Source of the DNA: Thermoflexales bacterium
GTDB lineage: Bacteria > Chloroflexota > Anaerolineae > B4-G1 > DUEL01
Length of the DNA: 42,390 bases
Direction: 5' to 3'
Assembly (NCBI GenBank): GCA_014360895.1
Contig: JACIWQ010000015.1
Span: 1-42,390 of the forward strand
In this document: piece by piece, positions 16,634-25,339 of the stretch
Numbering within the stretch: the first letter of the stretch is position 1
How the letters are laid out: each line of letters opens with the position of its first letter
Translations under genes and position numbers: made by a program
Notes under the pieces: model-generated
What the model was told of the DNA's origin: nothing
Database searches by the model: none
The model's input: only the letters and a program-made list of their open reading frames with translations

Positions 16634-19084
16634 TCACTCCAGATATACCAGCAGGTCCGACCTCCCCCGCAGTTCGCGGATAGATTTCATCCCCAGTGTC
16701 CGGAGAATCCCCGCCAGTTGCCAGAGCCACGCCGTATAGAGGTTGACGATGCGCCGGAAGGCCTCGTCGGGGTCAATCATCCGGGCGCGCTCCGGGTCCG
16801 TCGTGGTAATGCCGAAGGGACACCCCAATCCCTTCTCGCACTGGGCCACCCGGACGCAGCCCAGGGCCACCAGTTCCGCCGTCCCAATGACAGCCCCGTC
16901 CGCCCCCAGCGCGATGATTTTGGCCACGTCCCAGACCGTGCGGATGCCGCCGGACGCCATCAGCACCACCTGGTCGCGGATCCCTTCTTCCCGCAGGAAC
17001 CGATGGACTTTGGGCACGGCGTACTCAATGGGCATGGCGATGCTCTTCTTGGCGATCTCCGGCGCTGCCCCGGTACCCCCGTAAGCCCCGTCCAGATGGA
17101 CAATGTGGGCCCCGGCGTAGTAGATACCCACTGCCACCATGTCCACGTCGGTGGGCGTGGAGACCTTCACCGAGATGAGAGCTCGTTCGTTGACCTGCTT
17201 CAGCCAGTCCACGTGTTTCTTGTGGTCCTCCACCGAGTACACGCTGTGGAACGGGCAGGGAGAGAAGAGGGAGGTGCCGGGCACCGCCTCGCGGAGGCGG
17301 GCCACGCTCCCGGTGTTCTTGTTGCCCAACAGGTGACCACCGAGCCCCGGTTTGGCCCCCTGAGCGTACTTGATCTCCACCACCCGGGCCCGCTGGATCG
17401 TCTCCTCCCGGACGCCGAAGAGGCCTGTGGCCACCTGAGTGATGATGTGGTCAGCATAGGGTACCAGTTCCTCCGGGTATCCCCCCTCGCCGGTGGAAGT
17501 CAGCGTGTTCAGCGCTCGGGCCGCCCGTGCCCGGGCCAGCATCACCGGGAGGCTGACGGATCCGTAGGACATCCCCGCCCCATACCAGGGGACCGAAATA
17601 ACCACCTGAGGTTGTCCATCCTCCCGCTGGTTGAGGGAAAGGGAAAGGTCAAACTCCGCAGGGTCCGCCAGAGGTGGGTGGGCCGGGTCCATCTCCAGTT
17701 CAAAGGCGAAGGCCAGCCGGTCAAAGCCCCCGTCGGAGGTGCCGAACCGGTACTCCCACTCCACGTCTACCGGCAGCTGACCGGTGCGCGCCTGCGACTG
17801 GGTCGTCAGGAGCAGGGATTGCGGCCATCGGAAATCACCCTCTCCGCCGGTCTGGACTTTCAGCATCGGCAGCGCGGAGAGCAGTCGGCTTCCGCCCAGG
17901 ACCTCCCGGAAGGCGGCCTCTTCGGTCCTGTGCCAGATCGTCCGGCCGGTCTCACCTCGGAGGCGGCGAACTTCCCGCATCCCCATCGCGCCCAGGGCCT
18001 CCAGTATCTGGTCCCGCCAGGCGTTCATCAGATTCATCACCCGCTGCGCGCCCCATTCCGGCGGGATCTCTTCGCTCTCCACCGGGCACCGGCCCCGGTC
18101 GGCCCAAAGGGCACACCCCCAGGCTACCAGCAGGATGTCATCCACGGCCACCAGGTCAGCCCCGCAGGCGATGGACTTCACCACGTGCTCAGCGGCGGCA
18201 ATGCCTCCGGAGACGATCAACGTCACTCGGTCCCGCAGGGCCGCCCGGACCAGGGCCTGATGGACCTCCAGCAGGGCGTCCGGGATCGGACGCCCTGCCG
18301 TATCCCGCCCCATCTCATCGGCGCGGAGGTGGACCACTGCCGCCCCCCGGCGGACCGCGTCCAGAGTTGCCTCCGCCGCCTGGGGGCCCAGGGCAATCCG
18401 CAGCCCGACAACAGCTCCCGGAATCCGGGGGACGTCGGGGTGGCCGTCGGCCTCCAATTCTATGTATGGGGGTGACCAGGGGAGCGGTCCCGCTCCGCTC
18501 TCCCTCACGACAGCGCCCAGAGACGACGTGAAGGGCTCCAGGTCGGCATCGTAATCGGTCGGAGCGATAAGCGCCAGTGTCCCCAGCCGCCGCGCGGCCA
18601 GCGCCAGCGCGCGGAGCGCGCCGCGACCGGGGAGAGGGATGGGCAAGGGGTTGAAAACCACGGGGATGGATAAGCTGAGGCTGGGGGGAAGAGAAGTCAG
18701 CAGATTCCCGTCCGGTCCGAACCGCAAGTAGTCCGGGCGGGCCCCCAGGTCTACTTGAGTGGAGATGTACTCCCGTCCGTGGATGCCGTCCCGCGTAGGT
18801 CGGACGATTTCCGACATGTCCAGCCAGATTCCGTCAAAGCTTTCACCGGCGAATTTGCCGCCATATCCGGCGCCAGAGATGGGGATACGGCCCGTCTCGG
18901 CCTGGTACCAGGTCTGGGTGATGATTTCGGCGGTCCAGTGCTCGTCGCCCCGATGGAGGCGCCCCTCAAAAACGGGATGGCCGTAGTGGATGTACCGGTC
19001 CCCTTCGGCGATAGCGAAGGCAGCTGGATACCCTCGCGCGGGTGGGGGGGCCGGACGGACGGGGATATGGTAGCAGCTGCTCAT
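16634..19084 (-). CDS. FMN-dependent glutamate-synthase subunit with a duplicated barrel
   Basis: The 816-residue protein has a C-terminal half (about 430-816) that is a canonical FMN glutamate-synthase barrel: [60 protein letters not shown]. The [3Fe-4S] cysteines are Cys743, Cys749 and Cys754 (C-x5-C-x4-C). The N-terminal half repeats part of the same fold: [25 protein letters not shown] aligns with [24 protein letters not shown], and [11 protein letters not shown] aligns with [11 protein letters not shown]. The cluster cysteines there are incomplete, so this half is probably a non-catalytic copy. The start ATG 19084 overlaps the nadE stop as ATGA, with GAGGAGGGAAC upstream, implying translational coupling. 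No NAD(P)H-oxidising GltD partner is visible. Confidence 0.87.
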   Translation of the reverse strand: MSSCYHIPVRPAPPPARGYPAAFAIAEGDRYIHYGHPVFEGRLHRGDEHWTAEIITQTWYQAETGRIPISGAGYGGKFAGESFDGIWLDMSEIVRPTRDGIHGREYISTQVDLGARPDYLRFGPDGNLLTSLPPSLSLSIPVVFNPLPIPLPGRGALRALALAARRLGTLALIAPTDYDADLEPFTSSLGAVVRESGAGPLPWSPPYIELEADGHPDVPRIPGAVVGLRIALGPQAAEATLDAVRRGAAVVHLRADEMGRDTAGRPIPDALLEVHQALVRAALRDRVTLIVSGGIAAAEHVVKSIACGADLVAVDDILLVAWGCALWADRGRCPVESEEIPPEWGAQRVMNLMNAWRDQILEALGAMGMREVRRLRGETGRTIWHRTEEAAFREVLGGSRLLSALPMLKVQTGGEGDFRWPQSLLLTTQSQARTGQLPVDVEWEYRFGTSDGGFDRLAFAFELEMDPAHPPLADPAEFDLSLSLNQREDGQPQVVISVPWYGAGMSYGSVSLPVMLARARAARALNTLTSTGEGGYPEELVPYADHIITQVATGLFGVREETIQRARVVEIKYAQGAKPGLGGHLLGNKNTGSVARLREAVPGTSLFSPCPFHSVYSVEDHKKHVDWLKQVNERALISVKVSTPTDVDMVAVGIYYAGAHIVHLDGAYGGTGAAPEIAKKSIAMPIEYAVPKVHRFLREEGIRDQVVLMASGGIRTVWDVAKIIALGADGAVIGTAELVALGCVRVAQCEKGLGCPFGITTTDPERARMIDPDEAFRRIVNLYTAWLWQLAGILRTLGMKSIRELRGRSDLLVYLE

Positions 19085-20814
19085 GGCGGTTCCCTCCTCA
19101 GATACCGGTTGGTGATGGGCAGGCGCCAGTCCTTCCCGAAGGCGCGCGGCGTGATTTTCACCCCCGGCGGACTCTGGCGGCGCTTGTACTCGCTCCGGTC
19201 CACCATCCGAATAACTCTCCGGACCGTTTCTTCATCAAACCCGCGCCTGACAATTTCCTGGAGGTCACAACTCTCCTCCACGTAGGCCTGGACGATGGGG
19301 TCCAGAATCTCGTAGGGTGGGAGCGAGTCGGTATCCCGCTGGTCGGGCCGCAGTTCGGCCGAGGGGGGCTTCTCCAGCACTCGCCGGGGGATCACGTCCC
19401 ACCCCGCGCGGGCGTTCCGATAGCGGGCTAATGCGTAGACCAGCGTCTTGGGGACATCCTTGATGACCGCAAAGCCGCCGGCCGTATCGCCGTAGAGGGT
19501 GGCGTATCCCACACTCGTCTCGCTCTTGTTGCCCGTGGTCAGCACCAGCCAGCCGAACTTGTTGGAGAGGGCCATCAGGATGGTTCCCCGGATGCGGGGC
19601 TGCAGGTTCTCCTCGGTCACGTCCGGCGCCCGCCCCTGGAAAATCGGGGCCAGAACATCCAGGAATCCCTGGAAAAGGGCGTCAATGGGGACGACCAGGA
19701 ATCGGATGCCCAGGTTGCGGGCCAGTTGCTCCGCATCTTCCAAGCTGTGAGGGGAGGAGTAGCGGGTGGGCATCGCCACGCCGACCACGTTATCGGGCCC
19801 CAGTGCGTCAGCGGCGATGGTTGCGGTGAGGGAGGAGTCTATCCCTCCGGAGAGGCCGATGACGGCTTCCCGGAAGCCGTTCTTGTGGACGTAGTCCCGC
19901 GTCCCCAGCACCAGTGCCTGGTAGACCTCGGCAAGCTCCTCCAGGGGCGGGACATGAGGGGGTGAGAGGGGCTTCCGCTCGGGGACGGGCAGTTCCGACA
20001 GCGCGATCCGGTGGACCCCCTCTCCCTCTGACAGGTGGGCTTTCCGCCAGCGGGGATCCCGGAGTCGCTGCCGGAAGACCCCGCGGACGTCCAGGTCAGC
20101 CACCACCAGGTCCTCCTCAAAGAGCTTACCCCGGGCAATCACTTCTCCCTGAGGTCCGCAGATAAAGCTCTGGCCGTCAAAGACCAGTTCATCCTGCCCG
20201 CCCACCAGGTTGCAATAGGCGACAAGGGCGGTCATATCGGCCGCGCGGGTAGCCAGCATTCGCTCCCGTGCCCGCCCCTTCCCCATATGGTACGGCGAGG
20301 CGGAGATGTTAATAAGGACCTCCGCTCCGGCCTGGAACGCCTGAGCTTCTGGCGGCCCCCCAGGGTACCAGATGTCTTCACAGATGCTGACACCCACCGT
20401 GATGCCGTTCCGGACGAACACGACGTTCTCCCGCCCGGCCCGGAAGTAGCGCTCCTCGTCAAAGACGCCGTAGTTGGGCAGGTACTGCTTGAAGTAGAGG
20501 CCAGCTAGACGGCCGTCGTGGAAAACCGCCGCCGCGTTGTAGAGGTCTCCGACAGCGTAGACGCACCCGACGATGGCCGTCAGCCCATAAGTGGCGGAAG
20601 CGAGGGAGTGCAGTGAATCCATCGCGGCCTCAACGAAATCGGGCTTGAGCAGAAGGTCTTCAGGAGGGTAACCGGTGACGGCCATCTCGGGGAACACCAC
20701 GATGTCGGCCCCGACCGCTCGCGCCCGCTCCATCCAGACCCGGATGCGCTCCCGGTTGCCATCCAGGTCCCCAACGGTCACATTGATTTGAGCCAGAGCC
20801 AGTCGCAGGTCCAT
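19081..20814 (-). CDS. nadE: Glutamine-hydrolysing NAD+ synthetase
   Basis: The 577-residue enzyme catalyses the last step of NAD synthesis: deamido-NAD + ATP + glutamine gives NAD. The N-terminal nitrilase-type glutaminase has catalytic Glu43 ([14 protein letters not shown]), a Lys near [11 protein letters not shown] and the nucleophile Cys in SICEDIW. The C-terminal synthetase begins near residue 280 with [20 protein letters not shown] (ATP pyrophosphatase loop), followed by [22 protein letters not shown] 20814 is chosen because GGGGGAGGTATCCT precedes it and homology starts at [12 protein letters not shown]. It is first in an operon with two glutamate-synthase-type genes. All three use glutamine nitrogen, which links NAD and glutamate supply. 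A leader attenuator lies directly upstream. Confidence 0.95.
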   Translation of the reverse strand: MDLRLALAQINVTVGDLDGNRERIRVWMERARAVGADIVVFPEMAVTGYPPEDLLLKPDFVEAAMDSLHSLASATYGLTAIVGCVYAVGDLYNAAAVFHDGRLAGLYFKQYLPNYGVFDEERYFRAGRENVVFVRNGITVGVSICEDIWYPGGPPEAQAFQAGAEVLINISASPYHMGKGRARERMLATRAADMTALVAYCNLVGGQDELVFDGQSFICGPQGEVIARGKLFEEDLVVADLDVRGVFRQRLRDPRWRKAHLSEGEGVHRIALSELPVPERKPLSPPHVPPLEELAEVYQALVLGTRDYVHKNGFREAVIGLSGGIDSSLTATIAADALGPDNVVGVAMPTRYSSPHSLEDAEQLARNLGIRFLVVPIDALFQGFLDVLAPIFQGRAPDVTEENLQPRIRGTILMALSNKFGWLVLTTGNKSETSVGYATLYGDTAGGFAVIKDVPKTLVYALARYRNARAGWDVIPRRVLEKPPSAELRPDQRDTDSLPPYEILDPIVQAYVEESCDLQEIVRRGFDEETVRRVIRMVDRSEYKRRQSPPGVKITPRAFGKDWRLPITNRYLRREPP

Positions 20815-20830
20815 AGGATACCTCCCCCGT

Positions 20831-20868
20831 ATAAAAAGCAGGCCGCCCTTTATAAAAGGGCGGCCTGC
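20831..20868 (-). terminator. Intrinsic terminator in the nadE leader
   Basis: The arms at 20838-20851 and 20855-20868 form a 14-bp stem (GCAGGCCGCCCTTT type) with a 3-base loop. In the minus-strand RNA the hairpin is followed directly by UUUUUAU. It lies after the leader peptide stop and 17-22 bp before the nadE start codon, so it would stop transcription into the operon unless disrupted. Confidence 0.85.
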
Positions 20869-20889
20869 CAAAAACCAGTTCGTCACGCG

Positions 20890-20973
20890 CTACAGCGGCG
20901 GCTGCCGCCCTTCGGGCGGGCCATACCAGCGATTATTGTTATTGGTATGAGATACAGCCACCGCAAGACGCAT
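20890..20973 (-). CDS. 27-residue leader peptide with four consecutive Asn codons
   Basis: A 27-codon reading frame starts at ATG 20973 with GGAGGA four bases upstream and ends at TAG (20890-20892). The peptide contains HTNNNNRWY at residues 9-17; the Asn codons AAT AAC AAT AAT lie at 20932-20943. The last ten codons fold into a hairpin in RNA. The frame begins about 15 nt after a predicted transcription start and ends 22 bp before an intrinsic terminator that precedes nadE. This is the layout of amino-acid attenuation leaders such as trpL or hisL. The residue sensed could be Asn, or Arg/Trp/Tyr just after it. Function is inferred; the layout is read directly. Confidence 0.72.
   Translation of the reverse strand: MRLAVAVSHTNNNNRWYGPPEGRQPPL
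20904..20919 (-). promoter_or_regulatory. Candidate attenuator segments 1 and 2
   Basis: In the minus-strand RNA, CCGCCC (20914-20919) can pair with GGGCGG (20905-20910) as a 6-bp hairpin with a GAA loop. The second segment, GGGCGGC (20904-20910), is also complementary over 7 bp to GCCGCCC in the 5' arm of the terminator (20858-20864), with a further 3 bp GCC/GGC possible across a small internal loop. These are mutually exclusive folds, as needed for antitermination. Energies were not computed. Confidence 0.55.
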
Positions 20974-20994
20974 TGCGTCCTCCAACGGGAGTTG

Positions 20995-21022
20995 ATTATA
21001 GCACAGATTAGGGAAAAGACAA
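20995..21022 (-). promoter_or_regulatory. Promoter of the nadE-glutamate synthase operon
   Basis: On the minus strand, TTGTCT (21017-21022), a 16-bp spacer and a perfect TATAAT (20995-21000). The predicted transcript starts near 20988, about 15 nt before the leader peptide start. Confidence 0.75.
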
Positions 21023-21040
21023 CTCTTTTCAGGTGGATAA

Positions 21041-21070
21041 AGTAGGGCAACTGCTCGCAGTTGCCCTACT
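21041..21070. repeat. 14-bp-arm palindrome AGTAGGGCAACTGC
   Basis: The arms at 21041-21054 and 21057-21070 are perfect inverted copies. No T-run follows on either side. It lies between the divergent nadE and polA promoters and resembles other intergenic palindromes in the window (for example 31998-32029). Confidence 0.75.
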
Positions 21071-21104
21071 CTGGGCCGCGGGGGCGGCGGCGAACCCATC
21101 CTTG

Positions 21105-21139
21105 AAGGTGACAGTCACCTTCAAGGTGACTGTCACCTT
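21105..21139. repeat. Paired palindromes AAGGTGACAGTCACCTT
   Basis: Two 17-bp palindromes (21105-21121 and 21123-21139) are separated by one base. The second is the exact reverse complement of the first. They end 5 bp before the -35 box of polA, so they could be an operator. They could equally be a dispersed repeat. Confidence 0.8.
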
Positions 21140-21144
21140 TACTG

Positions 21145-21173
21145 TTGGCAAATCATTTCGCTAATGGTATAAT
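21145..21173 (+). promoter_or_regulatory. Promoter of polA
   Basis: TTGGCA (21145-21150), a 17-bp spacer and TATAAT (21168-21173) with an upstream TGG. The predicted start is near 21180, about 30 nt before the polA ATG. Confidence 0.8.
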
Positions 21174-21210
21174 TCTGCTGCGACCATCCCTGCTCTCGGC
21201 GCCCTGTGCG

Positions 21211-24003
21211 ATGCGACTGGTCCTCATAGACGGTCACGCCCTGGCCTACCGGGCCTTCCACGCCCTGCCGCTGGAGGGCTTCGCCACCCGCGACGGCGAG
21301 CCGACCAACGCCACCTACGGCTTCACCTCCACCCTCCTCCATATCCTCCAGGAACTGAAACCCGATTACATCGCCGTCTGCTTTGACGCGGGCCACTCCG
21401 GACGGGATGAGATTTTCCCCGACTACAAAGCCCACCGGGACCGCATGCCCGATGAGATGCGGGTCCAAATGGACCGCATCCGCCAGATTGTCCAGGCCTT
21501 CGGCATCCCCATCTTTGAGGTCCCCGGCGTGGAGGCCGACGACCTGATGGGCGCACTGGCCCGTCAGGCCGCGGCCCAGGGCCTGGAAACCGTTATCGTC
21601 ACCGGCGACAAGGACCTCCTGCAACTGGTATCGCCGGGCGTGAAGGTCTTCCTGGCCGGACGCCGCCTCTCCGACGGCACCGTCTACGATGAGGAGGCCG
21701 TCCGCGCCCGCTACGGCGGCCTCTCCCCCGCCCAACTCCGGGACTTCAAGGCCCTGGTCGGCGATAAGTCCGACAATATCCCCGGCGTCAACGGCGTCGG
21801 CGAGAAGGGGGCCACCGACCTCCTGCGCAAGTACGGCTCCCTGGAGGAAATCTACAGCCACCTGGACGAGGTGACGCCGCCCCGCTACCGGGAGGCGCTG
21901 GAGAAGAACCGGGACGTCGCCTTCCTGAGCCAGCAACTGGCGACCATCCGCACCGACCTCTCCGTCCAACTGGACCTGGAGGCCTGCACCGTCCGCAACT
22001 ACGACCGGGCACGGGTGACCGAACTCTTCCGCCAACTGGAGTTCCGCTCCCTCCTGGACCGCCTGCCGGAGGCGCTGGGCAAAGCGCCAACCGCTCCCGA
22101 AGTGCCCGAGACCGCTGCCCCTTCCCGCCCTACCCAACTCCCCCTCTTTGAGGCCCCCGAGGCGAAGAAGCCGCCCCGTCGCGCTGTCCCCACCGTCCCT
22201 CACATCGTCCGGGAGCCGGAAGAACTGGCGGTGCTGGTGGAGCAGCTCTCCCGCGCCCCCGCCGTCACCTTTGATACCGAGACCACCTCCGAGGACCCCA
22301 TACGGGCGGCCCTGGTGGGCCTGGCCTTCACCGACCGGGAAGGGGAAGGGTGGTACATCCCCGTCGGCCACCGGCGGGGCCGCCAACTCCCCCTGCCACA
22401 GGTCCTGGAGGCGGTCCGGCCCCTGCTGGAGGACCCCTCCGTCCCCAAGCAGGCCCACCACGCCAAGTACGATATGACCGTCCTGGCCCGTCACGGCGTC
22501 CGGGTGCGCGGCCTGGCCTTTGACACGATGATTGCCGAGTGGCTCTGTGACCCCGCCAGCCACAACCTGGGCCTCAAGAGCCTCGCCTTCATCCGGCTGG
22601 GCGTGGAGATGACCACCATCCAGGACCTCATCGGCTCCGGGCGCAGGCAGGTGACGATGGCCGAGGTGGAGATTGAGGACGCCGCCGCCTACGCCGCCGC
22701 CGACGTGGATATGACCCACCGGCTGGTGCGGGTCCTGGAGCCGGAACTGCGCCAGAAGGGCCACTGGGACCTCTTCACGAAGATAGAACTCCCGCTGGTA
22801 GAGGTCCTGATGGAGATGGAGATGACCGGCGTGGCGCTGGACGTGGACTTCCTGAAGGGGATGTCCGCCGAACTGGGCGCGCGGATGGCGGAACTGGAGG
22901 AGCGGATTCAGGGGATGGTCGGGATGCCCTTCAACATCAACTCTGGCCCCCAACTGGCGGAGGTCCTCTTCGGCGTCCTGCGGCTGCCGACGAAGGGCGT
23001 CCCCAGGACCTCCACCGGCCGCTACTCGCTGACGGCGGAGGTGCTGGAATCCCTGCGGGGCGCGCATCCCATCGTGGACCTCATCCTGGAGCACCGGGAA
23101 CTGGCGAAACTGAAGTCCACCTATGTGGACGCGCTCCCGGCGCTGGTGAACCCCGCCACCGGGCGGCTGCACACCTCGTACCACCAGACCGGCACGGTCA
23201 CCGGGCGGATTTCGTCCTCCGACCCCAACCTCCAGAACATCCCCATCCGCTCCCCGCTGGGGCGGCAGGTGCGGCGGGCCTTCGTCGCCCGGCCGGGCTG
23301 GGCCCTCCTCGGCGCCGACTATTCCCAGATAGAACTGCGGGTTCTCGCCCACATCTCCGGCGACCCCGGCCTGACCGCCGCCTTCCAGCGGGGGGAGGAC
23401 ATCCACGCCTCCACCGCCGCGGCGATTTTTGATATTCCCATAGACCAGGTCACCCCCGAGCAGCGCCGTTTCGCCAAGCAAGTTAACTTCGGTTTGGTCT
23501 ATGGGATGAGCGTCGCGCGGCTGGCGCGGGACGCGGGGATCCCCCAGATGGAGGCGGAGAATTTCGTCTCCCAGTACTTCGGCCGTTTCCCGAAGGTGCG
23601 GGAGTACTTGGAGCGGACCCTGGCCCAGGCCAAGAACCAGGGCTACGTGGAGACGATTCTGGGACGGCGGCGGTACTTCCCGGTCCTGCAGAGCGTCTCT
23701 CCGGCCCAGGAGCAGGCCCGACGGCGGGCGGAGCGGGAGGCCGTCAACGCCCCCATCCAGGGCTCCGCCGCCGACATCATCAAACTGGCGATGCTCAACC
23801 TCCACCGCGCGCTCCACGAGCGGGGCCTCGCCGCCCGGATGATCCTTCAAGTCCACGACGAACTGGTCCTGGAGGTCCCCCAAGAGGAACTCCCGGTCGT
23901 CGCTCCCCTGGTCCGGGAGATTATGGAGTCCGCCTACCCCCTTCGGGTCCCCCTCAAAGTGGACCTGAGCGTGGGGCCGAACTGGGGGGAGATGGAGGGG
24001 TGA
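21211..24003 (+). CDS. polA: DNA polymerase I
   Basis: The 930-residue repair and Okazaki-fragment polymerase has three domains. The 5' nuclease domain spans residues 1 to about 290 (LIDGHALAYRAFHALP, VEADDLMGALA, TGDKDLLQLV, GDKSDNIPGV). A 3'-5' proofreading domain (about 330-520) keeps its acidic residues (FDTETTSEDP, AKYDMTVLARHG, AAADVDMTHRL), so it should be active, unlike that of Taq. The polymerase domain has motif A DYSQIELRVLAH, motif B RRFAKQVNFGLVYGMS (Phe at the sugar-discriminating position) and motif C QVHDELVLEVP. ATG 21211 fits homology (MRLVLIDGHALAYR), but no Shine-Dalgarno sequence precedes it. The stop codon lies in the first unit of a heptamer array. Confidence 0.97.
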   Translation: MRLVLIDGHALAYRAFHALPLEGFATRDGEPTNATYGFTSTLLHILQELKPDYIAVCFDAGHSGRDEIFPDYKAHRDRMPDEMRVQMDRIRQIVQAFGIPIFEVPGVEADDLMGALARQAAAQGLETVIVTGDKDLLQLVSPGVKVFLAGRRLSDGTVYDEEAVRARYGGLSPAQLRDFKALVGDKSDNIPGVNGVGEKGATDLLRKYGSLEEIYSHLDEVTPPRYREALEKNRDVAFLSQQLATIRTDLSVQLDLEACTVRNYDRARVTELFRQLEFRSLLDRLPEALGKAPTAPEVPETAAPSRPTQLPLFEAPEAKKPPRRAVPTVPHIVREPEELAVLVEQLSRAPAVTFDTETTSEDPIRAALVGLAFTDREGEGWYIPVGHRRGRQLPLPQVLEAVRPLLEDPSVPKQAHHAKYDMTVLARHGVRVRGLAFDTMIAEWLCDPASHNLGLKSLAFIRLGVEMTTIQDLIGSGRRQVTMAEVEIEDAAAYAAADVDMTHRLVRVLEPELRQKGHWDLFTKIELPLVEVLMEMEMTGVALDVDFLKGMSAELGARMAELEERIQGMVGMPFNINSGPQLAEVLFGVLRLPTKGVPRTSTGRYSLTAEVLESLRGAHPIVDLILEHRELAKLKSTYVDALPALVNPATGRLHTSYHQTGTVTGRISSSDPNLQNIPIRSPLGRQVRRAFVARPGWALLGADYSQIELRVLAHISGDPGLTAAFQRGEDIHASTAAAIFDIPIDQVTPEQRRFAKQVNFGLVYGMSVARLARDAGIPQMEAENFVSQYFGRFPKVREYLERTLAQAKNQGYVETILGRRRYFPVLQSVSPAQEQARRRAEREAVNAPIQGSAADIIKLAMLNLHRALHERGLAARMILQVHDELVLEVPQEELPVVAPLVREIMESAYPLRVPLKVDLSVGPNWGEMEG

Positions 24004-24076
24004 AGCGTGAAGAGTGAAACGTGAAGCGTGAAACGTGAAGGGTGAAACGTGAAGGGTGAAAGGTGAGGGGTGAAGC
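24000..24076. repeat. Heptamer tandem array, GTGAARC units
   Basis: About ten 7-bp units of GTGAAGC, GTGAAAC, GTGAAGG and variants, beginning at the polA stop codon. The inverse form (TTCACGT) recurs at 30443-30505 and 33059-33114. Confidence 0.85.
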
Positions 24077-24078
24077 GG

Positions 24079-24111
24079 GAATCCGCGTTTATCCGCGTTC
24101 ATCCGCGTCCT
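24079..24111. repeat. 10-bp-period ATCCGCGTTY repeat
   Basis: Three units of ATCCGCGTTT / ATCCGCGTTC / ATCCGCGTCC directly after the heptamer array. Related sequence, in inverse orientation, is seen at about 34074-34101 and at 7020-7075. Confidence 0.7.
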
Positions 24112-24134
24112 GATGAGGTTTTGCGGAGGGAAAG

Positions 24135-25124
24135 ATGACGGGTGAGAAGACCGGAGGATTAACCGATGTGCCCGGCATCCGGGTGGGCCATGCCACCGAC
24201 CCGGTGGGACTGACGGGCTGCACCGTCGTCCTGTGTGAAGAGGGGGCCATCGGCGGGGTGGACCAGCGGGGAGGTGCCCCCGGCACCCGGGAGACCGACC
24301 TGCTGCGCCCGATGCACCTGGTGGAGAAAGTCCACGCGGTCCTGCTGACCGGCGGCTCGGCCTTCGGCCTCGCCGCCGCCGACGGCGTAATGCGCTACCT
24401 GGAGGAGCGGGGAGTGGGATTTGACACCGGTGTAGCGAAGGTCCCCATCGTCCCGGCGGCGGTCATCTTTGACCTGAGCCTGGGCGACCCGGCGGCGCGG
24501 CCCGACGCGGCGATGGGCTACGCCGCCTGCCAGGCCGCAACCGACGGCCCTGTCCCCGAAGGGAACGTCGGCGCGGGGACGGGGGCCAGCGCGGGCAAGG
24601 TCCTGGGGGTCACCCGCGCCATGAAGACCGGCATCGGCAGCGCGGCGATCCGCCTGGGGGACGGGTTGGTGGTGGCCGCGCTGATGGTCGCCAACCCCTT
24701 CGGCAACGTGGTGGACCCGCAGACCGGATGGATTCTGGCCGGGGTCCGGCCGCCGGATATGGAGCGACCCGCCGACACCCTGCTCCTTCTGCAGTTTTTC
24801 TACGAGCAGGGGCTGCTCCGCCCCTTCCCGACCACCAACACCGTCATCGGCGTGGTGGCGACCAATGCCCGGATGAGCAAGGAACAGGTCAACAAAGTCG
24901 CCCAGATGGCCCAGGACGGGATCGCCCGCGCCGTCCGCCCAGCCCACACCATGTTTGACGGCGACACTCTCTTTGCCCTCGCGACCGGGGAGAAGCCCGC
25001 CGACGTCAACGTGGTGGGCGCGCTGGCGGCGGAGGTGGTGGCCCAGGCCATCGTGCGCGCGGCCAAGATGGCAGAGAGTGCCGGCGGACTCCCGGCCCAC
25101 CGCGACCTTTCCGGGCGGTCCTGA
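24135..25124 (+). CDS. P1 family (DmpA-like, S58) peptidase
   Basis: The 329-residue protein resembles the DmpA/BapA family of L-aminopeptidase D-esterases, Ntn-type hydrolases that cut themselves into two chains and release N-terminal residues from small peptides. The start GLTDVPGIRVGHATDP is the family's hallmark opening. ETDLLRPMHLVEKVHAVLLTGGSAFGLAAADGV follows, and EGNVGAGTGASAGK near residue 140 precedes the catalytic region. The processing site normally lies at a Gly-Ser or Gly-Thr further on (NTVIGVVATNARMSKEQ in this group), so I do not assign the nucleophile. GGAGGG sits five bases before ATG 24135. Shorter forms of the family in genomes are often uncharacterised, and the substrate is unknown. 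Confidence 0.85.
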   Translation: MTGEKTGGLTDVPGIRVGHATDPVGLTGCTVVLCEEGAIGGVDQRGGAPGTRETDLLRPMHLVEKVHAVLLTGGSAFGLAAADGVMRYLEERGVGFDTGVAKVPIVPAAVIFDLSLGDPAARPDAAMGYAACQAATDGPVPEGNVGAGTGASAGKVLGVTRAMKTGIGSAAIRLGDGLVVAALMVANPFGNVVDPQTGWILAGVRPPDMERPADTLLLLQFFYEQGLLRPFPTTNTVIGVVATNARMSKEQVNKVAQMAQDGIARAVRPAHTMFDGDTLFALATGEKPADVNVVGALAAEVVAQAIVRAAKMAESAGGLPAHRDLSGRS

Positions 25125-25136
25125 AAACCGCACCCT

Positions 25137-25165
25137 TTGGCAAATCGGACGATATGAGGTAGAAT
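25137..25165 (+). promoter_or_regulatory. Promoter of the F1 (atpA) operon
   Basis: TTGGCA (25137-25142), a 17-bp spacer and TAGAAT (25160-25165). It shares TTGGCAAATC with the polA promoter. The predicted leader to atpA is about 290 nt and contains an antitoxin-like fragment (25340-25441). Confidence 0.7.
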
Positions 25166-25339
25166 AACCTCACCGGATCGGATACCCGAGAGGGCTCTTA
25201 ACAACGTACAGGGGATATGCGCCTGCCCTGCGTTGAGCGAAACGGACGCGCAACGTAGGCTGTCGGCCTGCACTGTATAAGGCAGACGGCGTAAGTTCTG
25301 AAGCCATCCGCGTTACAGGTCCGGTGGGAGATAAGCGAG

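Noticed and set aside
20838-20868. Reading the nadE-leader hairpin as a plus-strand terminator
   Set aside because: The T-run is on the minus-strand side only; the plus-strand side is followed by A-rich sequence.
24000-24076. CRISPR-like array
   Set aside because: Units are 7 bp and contiguous without spacers; tandem microsatellite-type repeats.
21139-24102. 987-codon minus-strand frame opposite polA
   Set aside because: Shadow of polA; its N-terminal [13 protein letters not shown] stretch is the translated heptamer array.
25180-25330. Possible structured RNA or riboswitch in the atpA leader
   Set aside because: No recognised riboswitch core, tRNA fold or terminator was found; only loose inverted matches.
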